NCBI GenBank assembly: GCA_050292235.1
Contig: JBNKLG010000059.1
Coordinates: 1-17,048, forward strand
From: JBNKLG01 sp050292235
GTDB lineage: Bacteria > Pseudomonadota > Gammaproteobacteria > Chromatiales > Chromatiaceae
Reading direction: 5' to 3'
DNA length: 17,048 bases
The position numbers and the translations under genes were made by a program. The notes beneath the pieces are model-generated. The model was not told where the DNA came from, made no database searches, and saw nothing but the letters and a program-made list of their open reading frames with translations. Shown piece by piece: positions 7,442 to 13,350 of the stretch. Position 1 is the first letter of the stretch. Every line of letters starts with the position of its first letter.

Positions 7442-7473
7442 TCTCACCGCAGCATCCTGATGCTGCGGTGAGA
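7442..7473. repeat. perfect 14 bp inverted repeat (strong hairpin) between the Skp-like gene and rnm
   Basis: TCTCACCGCAGCAT, a 4-base loop CCTG, then the exact reverse complement. It lies 10 bp beyond the stop of the Skp-like lipoprotein gene and about 50 bp before rnm, both read leftward. Neither strand has a run of T after the stem, so it is not a standard intrinsic terminator. It may act as a 3' stabilising stem, a processing site or a partial attenuator. No second copy was seen in the window. Confidence 0.6.
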
Positions 7474-7483
7474 GACGGGGGAG

Positions 7484-8167
7484 TTACTTCTTCGTCTTGG
7501 GCTTTTTATCCTTTCCACCCTTATCGCCAGCCTTCGGCAGTGCTGGCTCTGGTTTCTTGACGGCATCGGGATGGCGAGCCTGATAGGCCATCAGGATAGT
7601 CTGGGTCAGATTCACGTCGTCCGAGTTCTCGAATACCACCATATCATTTTTCAGCAGGATCACATCAAAACCCTTGCTGAAAGCCACCTCACGGGCTACC
7701 GGCTTGATGCGATCACGCATTTCCGCCGCCAGTTTCACACTGTAATTTTTGAAGACAGCATCGGCTTTTGCCTGCTCCTGACGGAATTTGATCTGGGCAC
7801 CCTGCTCCAGAGCAGCGATTTCCCTTTTCTGATTCTTCCCTTTTTTGATCTTTTTACCCTCTGCCTGAAGGGTTTCCTTCAGCTTCTTGGCAAAGGTCTC
7901 CAGCTCTTTGTTCAGCTCACCTCGCTTGACCTTGAGCTTCCCTTTCATGTCCTGGAACATGCCGGTCTGATCAGCCACATAATCGATATCGAACACGGCA
8001 ACCCGGCCTTTTTGCGGCGGCGGAGGTGGCGCAGGCTGCTGCATGGGCGCCGGCGCTGGGGAGTGAGCAGGCGCAGCAGCCTGAGGGGCGGCCTGGGGCT
8101 CTCCCTGCTGGCATCCCATCACCAACACAGAGATCGCAATCAGACCGAGGAGATAATTCGTCTTCAT
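7484..8167 (-). CDS. Skp/OmpH-like exported protein, probable lipoprotein
   Basis: 227 residues. The N-terminus (MKTNYLLGLIAISVLVMGC) is a signal peptide with a plausible lipobox (VMG-Cys19). It is followed by a Pro/Ala-rich linker (about 20-52), a Skp/OmpH-type region (about 55-195) and a Lys-rich tail. The Skp pattern is a strand GRVAVFDIDYV, a long charged coiled coil, and a closing strand block GFDVILLKNDMVVFENSDDVNLTQTIL, which matches the family ending of the type 'DLVI...VLY...DLTD'. Skp proteins are trimeric periplasmic chaperones for outer-membrane proteins. A lipidated version with a flexible linker would be membrane-tethered; that is inference. The ATG at 8167 has AGGA 8 nt upstream; an upstream in-frame ATG at 8194 would spoil the signal peptide. 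Likely promoter at 8261-8289. Confidence 0.8.
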   Translation of the reverse strand: MKTNYLLGLIAISVLVMGCQQGEPQAAPQAAAPAHSPAPAPMQQPAPPPPPQKGRVAVFDIDYVADQTGMFQDMKGKLKVKRGELNKELETFAKKLKETLQAEGKKIKKGKNQKREIAALEQGAQIKFRQEQAKADAVFKNYSVKLAAEMRDRIKPVAREVAFSKGFDVILLKNDMVVFENSDDVNLTQTILMAYQARHPDAVKKPEPALPKAGDKGGKDKKPKTKK

Positions 8168-8242
8168 AGGTTTTCCTAAAATAAATCCACTCAAATATCC
8201 ACGAAATGACCAAAATGATCACCACAGGTACCATCACCAGCA

Positions 8243-8255
8243 CCCTGGACCAGGG
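8243..8255. promoter_or_regulatory. 13 bp palindrome at the predicted start of transcription of the Skp-like lipoprotein gene
   Basis: CCCTGG-A-CCAGGG is a perfect inverted repeat with a one-base centre. It lies just downstream of the minus-strand -10 at 8261-8266, where transcription should begin (about 8254). The position suits an operator or a short 5' RNA stem; neither is shown. Confidence 0.3.
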
Positions 8256-8260
8256 GAGGG

Positions 8261-8289
8261 ATTATACGGATTGTTCACCGGCTTTGCAT
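8261..8289 (-). promoter_or_regulatory. candidate sigma-70 promoter of the Skp-like lipoprotein gene
   Basis: Minus strand: a perfect TATAAT (8266-8261) with ATGCAA (8289-8284, 3/6 to TTGACA) 17 bp upstream. The predicted leader is about 87 nt before the ATG at 8167. Confidence 0.5.
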
Positions 8290-8312
8290 GACCGCTGTCC
8301 CGGCCTTATGAC
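8284..8312 (+). promoter_or_regulatory. weak candidate promoter of the phospholipase A2-like gene
   Basis: TTGCAT (8284-8289), a 17 bp spacer, then TATGAC (8307-8312). The -35 hexamer matches 3/6 and the -10 matches 4/6. The -35 position coincides with that of the divergent Skp-like promoter. Confidence 0.25.
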
Positions 8313-8360
8313 AGACTAGGTAGAAATTTCGGAGTTTACATCAGCTTTTGGAGTCCTTTC

Positions 8361-8753
8361 ATGCGCCGACTACCACTCGCCTTTTTACCCTTATTTTTCG
8401 GTTTGGTTCTGCCTGCTCAGGCCATGAAATGCATGCCTATCTACGGCAACTGGTGCGGCATCAACCACCCAAGACTGGGTGACTTCCCCCCACCGGTGGA
8501 TGCCTTTGATGCCGCCTGCATGCGCCATGATCTCTGCATCATCAACAGCCGCAGCGATACCCCCTGCGATGTCGCCTTTGTCAACGACCTGCATTTCCAG
8601 GCCGCCCAATATGGTTATCTGCCGCGCCCATTGCAATGGGCTGAGTATGTAATCCGGCTCAAAGCCGGTGACCATCCGATGAGTGGCATGCCCATGCCCA
8701 CACCCTGGGACGGCATGGGGGCCATGGGATCGATAATGACACCCTGTTGGTGA
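8361..8753 (+). CDS. small secreted phospholipase A2-like protein
   Basis: 130 residues with a signal peptide (MRRLPLAFLPLFFGLVLPAQA). The mature part has the PLA2 hallmarks: a calcium-loop-like YGNWCG (28-33), then PPPVDAFDAACMRHDLC with the catalytic His56-Asp57 pair between Cys53 and Cys59, and a further CDVAFVNDL (69-77). This resembles the YGNWCG...PPIDALDAAC.RHDLC pattern of bacterial and plant-type PLA2 proteins, which hydrolyse the sn-2 ester of phospholipids using Ca2+. Two more cysteines (24 and 129) could form disulfides. The tail (105-130) is Met/Pro/Gly-rich and not recognised. The ATG at 8361 has GGAG 7 nt upstream. It stands alone on the plus strand between two minus-strand Skp-like genes. 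Activity is inferred from motifs only. Confidence 0.78.
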   Translation: MRRLPLAFLPLFFGLVLPAQAMKCMPIYGNWCGINHPRLGDFPPPVDAFDAACMRHDLCIINSRSDTPCDVAFVNDLHFQAAQYGYLPRPLQWAEYVIRLKAGDHPMSGMPMPTPWDGMGAMGSIMTPCW

Positions 8754-8778
8754 AGGGTGGGGCGGGCTTGGCCTGTCT

Positions 8779-9447
8779 TCAGTCGGTCGGCAACGGTCCG
8801 ATCTGTTTTTTATCGATTCTGGAAATCAGCACATCGGTGATATCCACAACAATACCGCTGGCATTATAGATAATATGATCTCTGCCACCATCTATCACGA
8901 TTTCCAATTTGGATTTGGAATATTCTGCGATCAATTTATTCATATACATCTTGGAAAGATCATGAACCTTTTTATCGTGATCAGCTTTCTTTCGATACAT
9001 GGCATCCAGGCTTTCCTTTTGAGCTTCCAGCTCTCGCATGGAGGGGTCATCGCCAATCTTGGCCACGCAATCATAATAGTGACTTGAAGCAAGCTTAAGC
9101 TGATACCGGACAGGGGCTGAAGAACCATCTTTCATCTCAGTATGAGCAACTTCATGACTCTCTTTTTCCATCCTGGCTTTCTCTGACTTGCATTGCTCCT
9201 TCAAATGCAGCCGCGTGCTACGAATCTGACTGGAAATCTGGCTACGTTTCATTCGCAAACCGGTCTGATCCGACGCAGTTTCATCCGGGTAGGGATACTT
9301 TTCCTTGACCACCCTCAACACCTCATTTTCCAGAAGGCGCTTATTGGCCACTGCCCAGTTGAATGCGTAAGTTGTATTGCCCTGAGCATAGCCATCAGAA
9401 AATACCGCCAGAGATAACACCACCAATATTGTTCTTACCATTTTCAT
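8779..9447 (-). CDS. exported coiled-coil protein, probably Skp/OmpH-like
   Basis: 222 residues with a signal peptide (MKMVRTILVVLSLAVFSDGYA, cleavage likely before QG). Residues about 60-180 are highly charged and predicted coiled coil. The end, LEIVIDGGRDHIIYNASGIV then VDITDVLISRID, matches the closing block of Skp/OmpH proteins (VID...VLY....VDLTD.VL..L). The N-terminal Skp strand is not obvious, so membership is probable rather than certain. Two cysteines in the coiled coil could form a disulfide. The ATG at 9447 or the one at 9441 may be used; GAGGG lies 3 nt or 9 nt upstream respectively. It is convergent with the PLA2-like gene (25 bp between stops) and shows no sequence closeness to the other Skp-like protein outside the family pattern. 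Confidence 0.62.
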   Translation of the reverse strand: MKMVRTILVVLSLAVFSDGYAQGNTTYAFNWAVANKRLLENEVLRVVKEKYPYPDETASDQTGLRMKRSQISSQIRSTRLHLKEQCKSEKARMEKESHEVAHTEMKDGSSAPVRYQLKLASSHYYDCVAKIGDDPSMRELEAQKESLDAMYRKKADHDKKVHDLSKMYMNKLIAEYSKSKLEIVIDGGRDHIIYNASGIVVDITDVLISRIDKKQIGPLPTD

Positions 9448-9543
9448 TAACCCTCTTATTCGTCAGACCCATACGACATCGTATCAGCAGACAAGGAGCT
9501 GTCCTATTACAAACTGATAACGAGCCATTCTGTTAATCAATAG

Positions 9544-10164
9544 TCACAAATTCAAACCATAGCTTCCCTGGACCCTCCCCATTCCATAGAACCTGTTGAC
9601 CCTCAAGTACAGCAGTAATCCGCAAACCAGCCCCACTCCGTGCACCGCCGGTACACTGGGCCAGGCGGTATGGGTCAACAAGGCGGTATTGGCCAGGCTC
9701 TCCCAAACCACCTTAAGCACGGCCCCCAGGCCGGTCAACCAGAGGATGGGGTGGGGATCTTCCTGCCACCATCGCAATAACCCCAGGGCCAGCAGACCAT
9801 TGAGGATACCGGAGAGGCCGCAGTAATAATCCAGTCCGGGCGCGGCAAACCAGAGCCAAAGATCAATACCCAGCGTACTCAGGGCCAGCACGGCAAAGAG
9901 CTCTCCTTTCAACCGGGATTCCAACAGCAATCCCAACAGCAGCAAGGCCCCGATATCCCATATCGCATGTTCCAGATCGCTATGCACCCAGTGACCGCTG
10001 ATCAAACGCCACCACGCTCCCTGGCCGATGGCCGCCCTGTCGAATACCCAGCCCTCGGAGGCGGCCCCGAGGATCAGATAGATCCCCAGGGCCAGCCCGG
10101 TCAGTAGCAGGGTTCGCCAGGGCAGCGACAAACCGCCATGGCGACTGGCTGAGTCAGCCCTCAT
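9544..10164 (-). CDS. rrtA: rhombosortase (rhomboid-family protease for GlyGly-CTERM proteins)
   Basis: A 206-residue polytopic membrane protein of the rhomboid superfamily, in the short rhombosortase form. It has WWRLISGHWVHSDLEHAIWD with two conserved His (61, 66), the catalytic serine motif CGLSGILNG (Ser118) and the partner His175 in VPAVHGVG. About six hydrophobic segments are visible. Rhombosortases cleave near a Gly-rich C-terminal signal on exported proteins. The gene immediately upstream, with a 4 bp overlap (ATGA), encodes just such a protein, which strongly supports the call. The gene is co-transcribed and probably translationally coupled with its presumed substrate. About 95 bp separate its stop from the next minus-strand gene, with no clear terminator. 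Confidence 0.88.
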   Translation of the reverse strand: MRADSASRHGGLSLPWRTLLLTGLALGIYLILGAASEGWVFDRAAIGQGAWWRLISGHWVHSDLEHAIWDIGALLLLGLLLESRLKGELFAVLALSTLGIDLWLWFAAPGLDYYCGLSGILNGLLALGLLRWWQEDPHPILWLTGLGAVLKVVWESLANTALLTHTAWPSVPAVHGVGLVCGLLLYLRVNRFYGMGRVQGSYGLNL

Positions 10165-12233
10165 CCCGGCAGGCTCCGCCCATGCCCTTTCCAGGTCAGC
10201 CAGACGAGAGGCAGTAGCATCAGCAGGCTCCAGCCATCCAGGGCGCCCCCGCCATGATGGCCACCACCAAAATGAGGGCGAGGCGTACTGTACATGGGCT
10301 GAGTCTGATCCACCCGCCGGGAGACCGGCGCCTGAGAGGCACGCTGTTGACGCGCCACGGTCTCGGTGGCGACACGATCCCGGTTCAGGCGTTTGATACC
10401 ACGCTGATCGAAGGCCTCATCCCGCATCACCACCATGGAGGTGTAGTCGGTTACCAGTCCATAAGAGACACCCAGCTCGGTCACAGCCTGCTTCAGATCC
10501 GCTTTCTCACCGAAGTCATCCATCTGGGCCATGGCATCCTCGATCCGGGCGAAGGCCCAGAGACGTTCGATCTCAGGATTGTCTGTAGCCTTGGTGGGAA
10601 AATCGAAGCGGGTCTGATAGCGCTTCTCCTGACCGGAGATACGACCCTCGACCATGACATCGGCTGGCCCATCACCCCAATAGTGACCGAAGATCACCAA
10701 TTGCTCGCCCCGATAGAGGCTACCGATCTCCTTCGGGCTCAGGTCAGCGGTCTTCACGCCCCTGATCTCCACTTTGACCCCGTGCAGGGCCTGATGGGTC
10801 ACCTTGGACGAGGCCAGCAGCAGTTGCCCCACAATGTCATCGCTGTTGGAGATACTGAGTGCAAAGCCATGGGAAGCCTTGGTCACCGCCTCCAGCAAGG
10901 GCCGGTTGGCACTGTTGCCCATGATGAACGTGAAAAGGCGAATATCGCGGGACTGGATCAGCTTGATGAACTCGCGCTGACGCACCTCGCCCACATTGGC
11001 CACGCCATCGGTCACCAGCACCAGGGCACTGGTACGATCGGCATCGAGGGATTTCAGACCCAGATCCAACCCGGTAAAGAGGTTGGTACCATTGCTGGGT
11101 TGTATGGCCGCCACCTTTTGCGCCCACTGCTTCACAGCCTCAGGCGTGGCATTGACATAGCCATGGGTCAGCTCGCTGGCACGATCGTTGAAGAGTACGA
11201 TGCGAAACCGGTCTTCCGGACGCAGCTTGCCCAGGGCACGCTCTACCCCATCGGCCAGAGTGGCGTACTTATCCTGCATCGAGCCGGAGATATCAAGCAC
11301 AAAGACCCAGTCCTTACCCTTTTGAATGGGTTGCAGATCATCGCCCGGCGTCACCACCATCATGAAAGTACCCCTGTTGGCACCCTCAGGCTTGTGGGCC
11401 ACCAGATCGACACTACCGGGCAGGCCCGCCTGATGGCGCCAGTAGACCACCAGATCCTTATCCAGAACAAAAGCCGGTGCAGCCACCATTTGGGGCTGAG
11501 CACCCTCCTCTGCTGCCGGTGCTGTCTGGCCGCCACTGGCCAGATGAATCCGCCAATCCCCCTTGTCCAACTGTGTCATCTGGGCCTGAGGCTGATCGGG
11601 CATACGCACCGCCTCGATGGGATAGGCCGAACGCACCTTTACATCGAAGCTGAAATGTCGATCCACCTGCTTGTTGGCGGTCCAGAAGGCCAGCTTCTCC
11701 TCATCCACCCCACCCTCTTCCAGCGGATAGACATAGCGGCCAATGCCCGTATCCACATGGGCCGGCTGCAGATAAACCAAACGGACGCGGGTCTCCTGCC
11801 CGGCGCGCACCGGCGACACCTGCACCTCAAAAGTCTTGTACGCATCCTTCTCCGTCAGACCGGCATCATGGCCCGCCGCCTTCTCCTCCTCATAGACCCG
11901 CTTGGCCTCCTGGCGTTCCAGTACCTCACCGGTCACCGGCTTGCCATCGATCCACAGAGTAAACTCCGCCACCGAGCCCTTCTCCGGAACCGGGAAGGAG
12001 TAGCGGGCCTCCAGATCACGCTGGTGGGGGTTGAAAAAGACCTGCTCCACCTGGGTAACGGCATAGCCATCTTCAATGACCACCTCTACCTTATGATCCC
12101 TGATCTCCAGTGGTGGCAGACTGCCATCAGACGGCTGCAACAAGCCAGCAGCCTGAGTGACACCCGCAGTCAACAGCGAGCCCACCAGGATCAGCTCCCG
12201 AGCCATCTGTTTGAAAAGTTGATGAAAACTCAT
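10161..12233 (-). CDS. exported VIT-vWA domain protein with a GlyGly-CTERM tail
   Basis: About 690 residues. Order: signal peptide (1-29, ending VTQA), VIT domain (about 41-156), beta-rich region (160-305), and a von Willebrand A domain (about 310-490) with MIDAS residues DISGSM (314-319), Thr383 in NGTNL, and Asp409 in VTDG. After a beta/helical region and a Gln/Arg/Pro-rich linker comes a tail of about 35 residues: GGGHHGGG, a hydrophobic helix (WSLLMLLPLVWLTW), then KGHGR. That Gly-rich stretch, helix and basic end is the GlyGly-CTERM signal recognised by rhombosortase, encoded by the next gene. The domain layout matches the 'marine proteobacterial sortase target' VIT-vWA proteins, but no LPxTG is present. 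Start: GGAGG lies 5 nt before the ATG at 12233; the ATG at 12245 lies upstream of that Shine-Dalgarno sequence and is rejected. Function probably adhesion or cell-surface binding (inference). Confidence 0.9.
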   Translation of the reverse strand: MSFHQLFKQMARELILVGSLLTAGVTQAAGLLQPSDGSLPPLEIRDHKVEVVIEDGYAVTQVEQVFFNPHQRDLEARYSFPVPEKGSVAEFTLWIDGKPVTGEVLERQEAKRVYEEEKAAGHDAGLTEKDAYKTFEVQVSPVRAGQETRVRLVYLQPAHVDTGIGRYVYPLEEGGVDEEKLAFWTANKQVDRHFSFDVKVRSAYPIEAVRMPDQPQAQMTQLDKGDWRIHLASGGQTAPAAEEGAQPQMVAAPAFVLDKDLVVYWRHQAGLPGSVDLVAHKPEGANRGTFMMVVTPGDDLQPIQKGKDWVFVLDISGSMQDKYATLADGVERALGKLRPEDRFRIVLFNDRASELTHGYVNATPEAVKQWAQKVAAIQPSNGTNLFTGLDLGLKSLDADRTSALVLVTDGVANVGEVRQREFIKLIQSRDIRLFTFIMGNSANRPLLEAVTKASHGFALSISNSDDIVGQLLLASSKVTHQALHGVKVEIRGVKTADLSPKEIGSLYRGEQLVIFGHYWGDGPADVMVEGRISGQEKRYQTRFDFPTKATDNPEIERLWAFARIEDAMAQMDDFGEKADLKQAVTELGVSYGLVTDYTSMVVMRDEAFDQRGIKRLNRDRVATETVARQQRASQAPVSRRVDQTQPMYSTPRPHFGGGHHGGGALDGWSLLMLLPLVWLTWKGHGRSLPG

Positions 12234-12246
12234 CATAGCCTCCATA

Positions 12247-12259
12247 TAAACAGTGTTTA
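12247..12259. promoter_or_regulatory. operator-like palindrome, copy 1
   Basis: TAAACA-G-TGTTTA, a perfect inverted repeat about 14 bp before the VIT-vWA start codon and next to its Shine-Dalgarno sequence. It is one of four copies between the VIT-vWA gene and the 12451 gene. The AAAC-N3-GTTT core resembles TetR-family operators such as that of PsrA (inference). Confidence 0.55.
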
Positions 12260-12306
12260 ATTAAAACCTGTGATCTGGCCGGCATTCATTACGCCGACCC
12301 ATCAAA

Positions 12307-12319
12307 TAAACAGCGTTTA
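12307..12319. promoter_or_regulatory. operator-like palindrome, copy 2
   Basis: TAAACAGCGTTTA; the symmetry extends to AAATAAAC-AGC-GTTTATTT (12304-12322). It covers the start of transcription predicted from the proximal candidate promoter (12321-12349). Confidence 0.55.
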
Positions 12320-12320
12320 T

Positions 12321-12349
12321 TTTTTATCTTAAAGAAACCACCTTGTCAT
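12321..12349 (-). promoter_or_regulatory. candidate proximal promoter of the VIT-vWA/rhombosortase operon
   Basis: Minus strand: ATGACA (12349-12344, 5/6 to TTGACA), a 17 bp spacer, then TAAAAA (12326-12321, 4/6 to TATAAT). Transcription would start within palindrome copy 2. Confidence 0.35.
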
Positions 12350-12361
12350 CGGTGGAGAAAA

Positions 12362-12374
12362 TAAACACTGCTCA
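12362..12374. promoter_or_regulatory. operator-like palindrome, copy 3 (degenerate)
   Basis: TAAACACTGCTCA: one perfect half-site, and the other half with two changes from TAAACA-N-TGTTTA. It covers the start predicted from the distal candidate promoter (12381-12409). Confidence 0.4.
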
Positions 12375-12380
12375 GTTCTC

Positions 12381-12409
12381 GTTTTAGCATAAGACTAAAC
12401 AATGTTCAA
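12381..12409 (-). promoter_or_regulatory. candidate distal promoter of the VIT-vWA/rhombosortase operon
   Basis: Minus strand: TTGAAC (12409-12404, 4/6), a 17 bp spacer, then TAAAAC (12386-12381, 4/6). Its -35 overlaps palindrome copy 4 and its predicted start lies in copy 3. Confidence 0.35.
12396..12408. promoter_or_regulatory. operator-like palindrome, copy 4
   Basis: TAAACA-A-TGTTCA, one change from perfect symmetry. It overlaps the -35 of the distal candidate promoter. Confidence 0.5.
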
Positions 12410-12450
12410 TAAATTCTTGGGATAGGCGCTCTTGGTCGCATTGTGGCCCA

Positions 12451-12972
12451 TCACCGCCCTTGTTCCCGGTTTGACGAATAATCCCCTACCGCATTGAACG
12501 GCGCACCCATGATCTGGCCAAACGTTCCACTTGAGACAGTAATTCGAAAGCGCCCAATAACCTCGTTCATGTGGCAGAACAGATTCATGACCTCCATGCG
12601 GCCTGAAGGTTCAACCCTGACTGGCATGGACAGATGGGCGACAACCGAGGTAAAACTGGCTACAGAACGCCATTTTCCACCTTCCTCTGTTTCCAGAGTA
12701 ACGACCAAATCACCAGGCTGACGTGAATAGGTGCGAGGGGTTTTTGAACAGTTAGCGATAGCGAAGCCGCGCAATACTGACAAATTTTTATCAATCTTCT
12801 GTAGCTGAGGTGCTACCAAGATCGGCGTTTGGGCACCCACCTCCGGGCAAATCATGCTGAACGGTGGCTCACTTGGCTTAACAGATGCAGTTGCCCTCTC
12901 TTCAGCACAAACATCAAATGAAGCCACAGGCAGCAAAGCAGCAATGGCAAACAGGTACCTAAGAATCTTCAT
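12451..12972 (-). CDS. secreted protein of unknown function
   Basis: 173 residues, not recognised. The N-terminus MKILRYLFAIAALLPVASFD then VCA is a signal peptide with cleavage likely before EERA. The mature protein contains alternating hydrophobic stretches (VLRGFAIANC, GDLVVTLETE, HLSMPVRVEPSGRMEVM, IGRFRITVSS) that suggest a beta-sandwich, and three cysteines (about 42, 75, 128). The ATG at 12972 follows a purine-rich GGAGAGAGG, so it is probably translated. It reads toward the VIT-vWA operon but is separated from it by about 200 bp with its own candidate promoters, so it is likely a separate unit. The remains of a Doc toxin gene lie directly upstream and touch its start. Periplasmic or surface location is inferred from the signal peptide. 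Confidence 0.7.
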   Translation of the reverse strand: MKILRYLFAIAALLPVASFDVCAEERATASVKPSEPPFSMICPEVGAQTPILVAPQLQKIDKNLSVLRGFAIANCSKTPRTYSRQPGDLVVTLETEEGGKWRSVASFTSVVAHLSMPVRVEPSGRMEVMNLFCHMNEVIGRFRITVSSGTFGQIMGAPFNAVGDYSSNREQGR

Positions 12973-13151
12973 ATTCCTCTCTCCAGCTCTCGAAATTATG
13001 GTCTAGAACAACCTTTTCATAATAGCCAGGTTGAGAACGAGACGCGGTCACCTCCAATGCACCCACATCCCGAACACCGGCTAAGACCAGAACAATTCAT
13101 CAAGACCCTGTGCATGTCCAGCACATCGGCCAGGGTCAGATAATGCTTCAT
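12959..13151 (-). pseudogene. frameshifted, truncated remnant of a Doc (death-on-curing, Fic-fold) toxin gene
   Basis: From the ATG at 13151 the minus strand encodes MKHYLTLADVLDMHRVL, the characteristic start of Doc toxins (MKxYLTLxEVLxxHRxL). Near 13080 the frame is lost. In the next frame it continues GVRDVGALEVTASRSQPGYY, then EKVVLDHNFESW, corresponding to the family's GVRDLGALESALARPQxGYY block. The reading ends before the catalytic Fic motif (HPFxDGNKR), which is absent, so the piece cannot be an active toxin. It runs into the start of the secreted-protein gene at 12972. Intact Doc proteins are about 125 residues and inactivate EF-Tu by phosphorylation. The match is by recognition of the family pattern, not alignment. 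Confidence 0.72.
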
Positions 13152-13270
13152 CAATAACCCTGCTCCAGCAGATTTTCGGCAAAGCCAGTACGTCTGGGCA
13201 AAAGGCTGAATCGCTCATCCCAGTACGGCACCTCGCAAAAACGTACCGACAGGTACATTTCACTGGACAT
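13151..13270 (-). CDS. 39-codon ORF in the antitoxin position upstream of the Doc remnant
   Basis: MSSEMYLSVRFCEVPYWDER then FSLLPRRTGFAENLLEQGY. Its stop overlaps the Doc start codon (TGATG), the usual antitoxin-toxin coupling. I do not recognise the sequence as Phd, AbrB or ribbon-helix-helix; it is shorter than normal antitoxins and may be a remnant. A perfect TTGACA lies at 13294-13289 but with a poor -10 (TATGTC) that would overlap the ATG. The Shine-Dalgarno sequence is weak (AGG). Confidence 0.35.
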   Translation of the reverse strand: MSSEMYLSVRFCEVPYWDERFSLLPRRTGFAENLLEQGY

Positions 13271-13275
13271 AAACC

Positions 13276-13293
13276 TGACAAGAATTCATGTCA
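13276..13293. promoter_or_regulatory. 18 bp near-palindrome, candidate activator or operator site
   Basis: TGACAAGAATTCATGTCA: 8 of 9 pairs are symmetric. It lies about 76 bp before the start predicted from the sigma-54 promoter, where an enhancer-binding activator could sit. It also lies directly upstream of the leftward antitoxin-position ORF, so it could equally be an old toxin-antitoxin operator. Confidence 0.4.
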
Positions 13294-13300
13294 ACATAAT

Positions 13301-13313
13301 GAATTAATTGATT
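13301..13313 (-). promoter_or_regulatory. IHF-like site
   Basis: The minus strand reads AATCAATTAATTC, one mismatch from the IHF consensus WATCAR-N4-TTR, in an AT-rich stretch. It lies between the palindrome at 13276 and the sigma-54 promoter, the usual place for IHF to bend DNA. Confidence 0.35.
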
Positions 13314-13333
13314 TTTTTACGAATTTACCGTTT

Positions 13334-13350
13334 CTGGCGCGGCACTTGCT
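13334..13350 (+). promoter_or_regulatory. sigma-54 promoter of the 13398-17048 operon
   Basis: CTGGCGCGGCACTTGCT matches the sigma-54 consensus YTGGCACGRNNNTTGCW with a single mismatch (G for A in the -24 box). The invariant GG (13336-13337) and GC (13348-13349) are exactly 10 bp apart. Transcription should start near 13361, giving a leader of about 37 nt to the ATG at 13398. It is the only good promoter facing this operon. Expression would therefore need RpoN and an ATP-driven activator, which is not in the window. Confidence 0.7.

Noticed and set aside
7442..7480. Hairpin as an intrinsic terminator
   Set aside because: No T run follows the stem on either strand, so I list it only as a repeat with unknown role.
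10161..10185. A sortase (LPxTG) signal at the end of the VIT-vWA protein
   Set aside because: The last residues read RSLPG at the very end, after the basic cluster; there is no LPxTG before the hydrophobic helix, and the neighbouring gene is a rhombosortase, not a sortase.
10254..12260. A 668-codon open frame on the plus strand opposite the VIT-vWA gene
   Set aside because: It is an antisense shadow: His/Gln/Leu-rich without any domain, while the minus strand encodes clear VIT and vWA motifs with a signal peptide.
13081..13281. A 66-codon Cys-rich open frame on the minus strand
   Set aside because: It is an alternate frame over the antitoxin-position ORF and Doc remnant, which explain the region better.
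13200..13335. NifA upstream activator site (TGT-N10-ACA) ahead of the sigma-54 promoter
   Set aside because: I looked because nif-type control would fit, but no TGT-N10-ACA is present; the palindrome there is of a different type.
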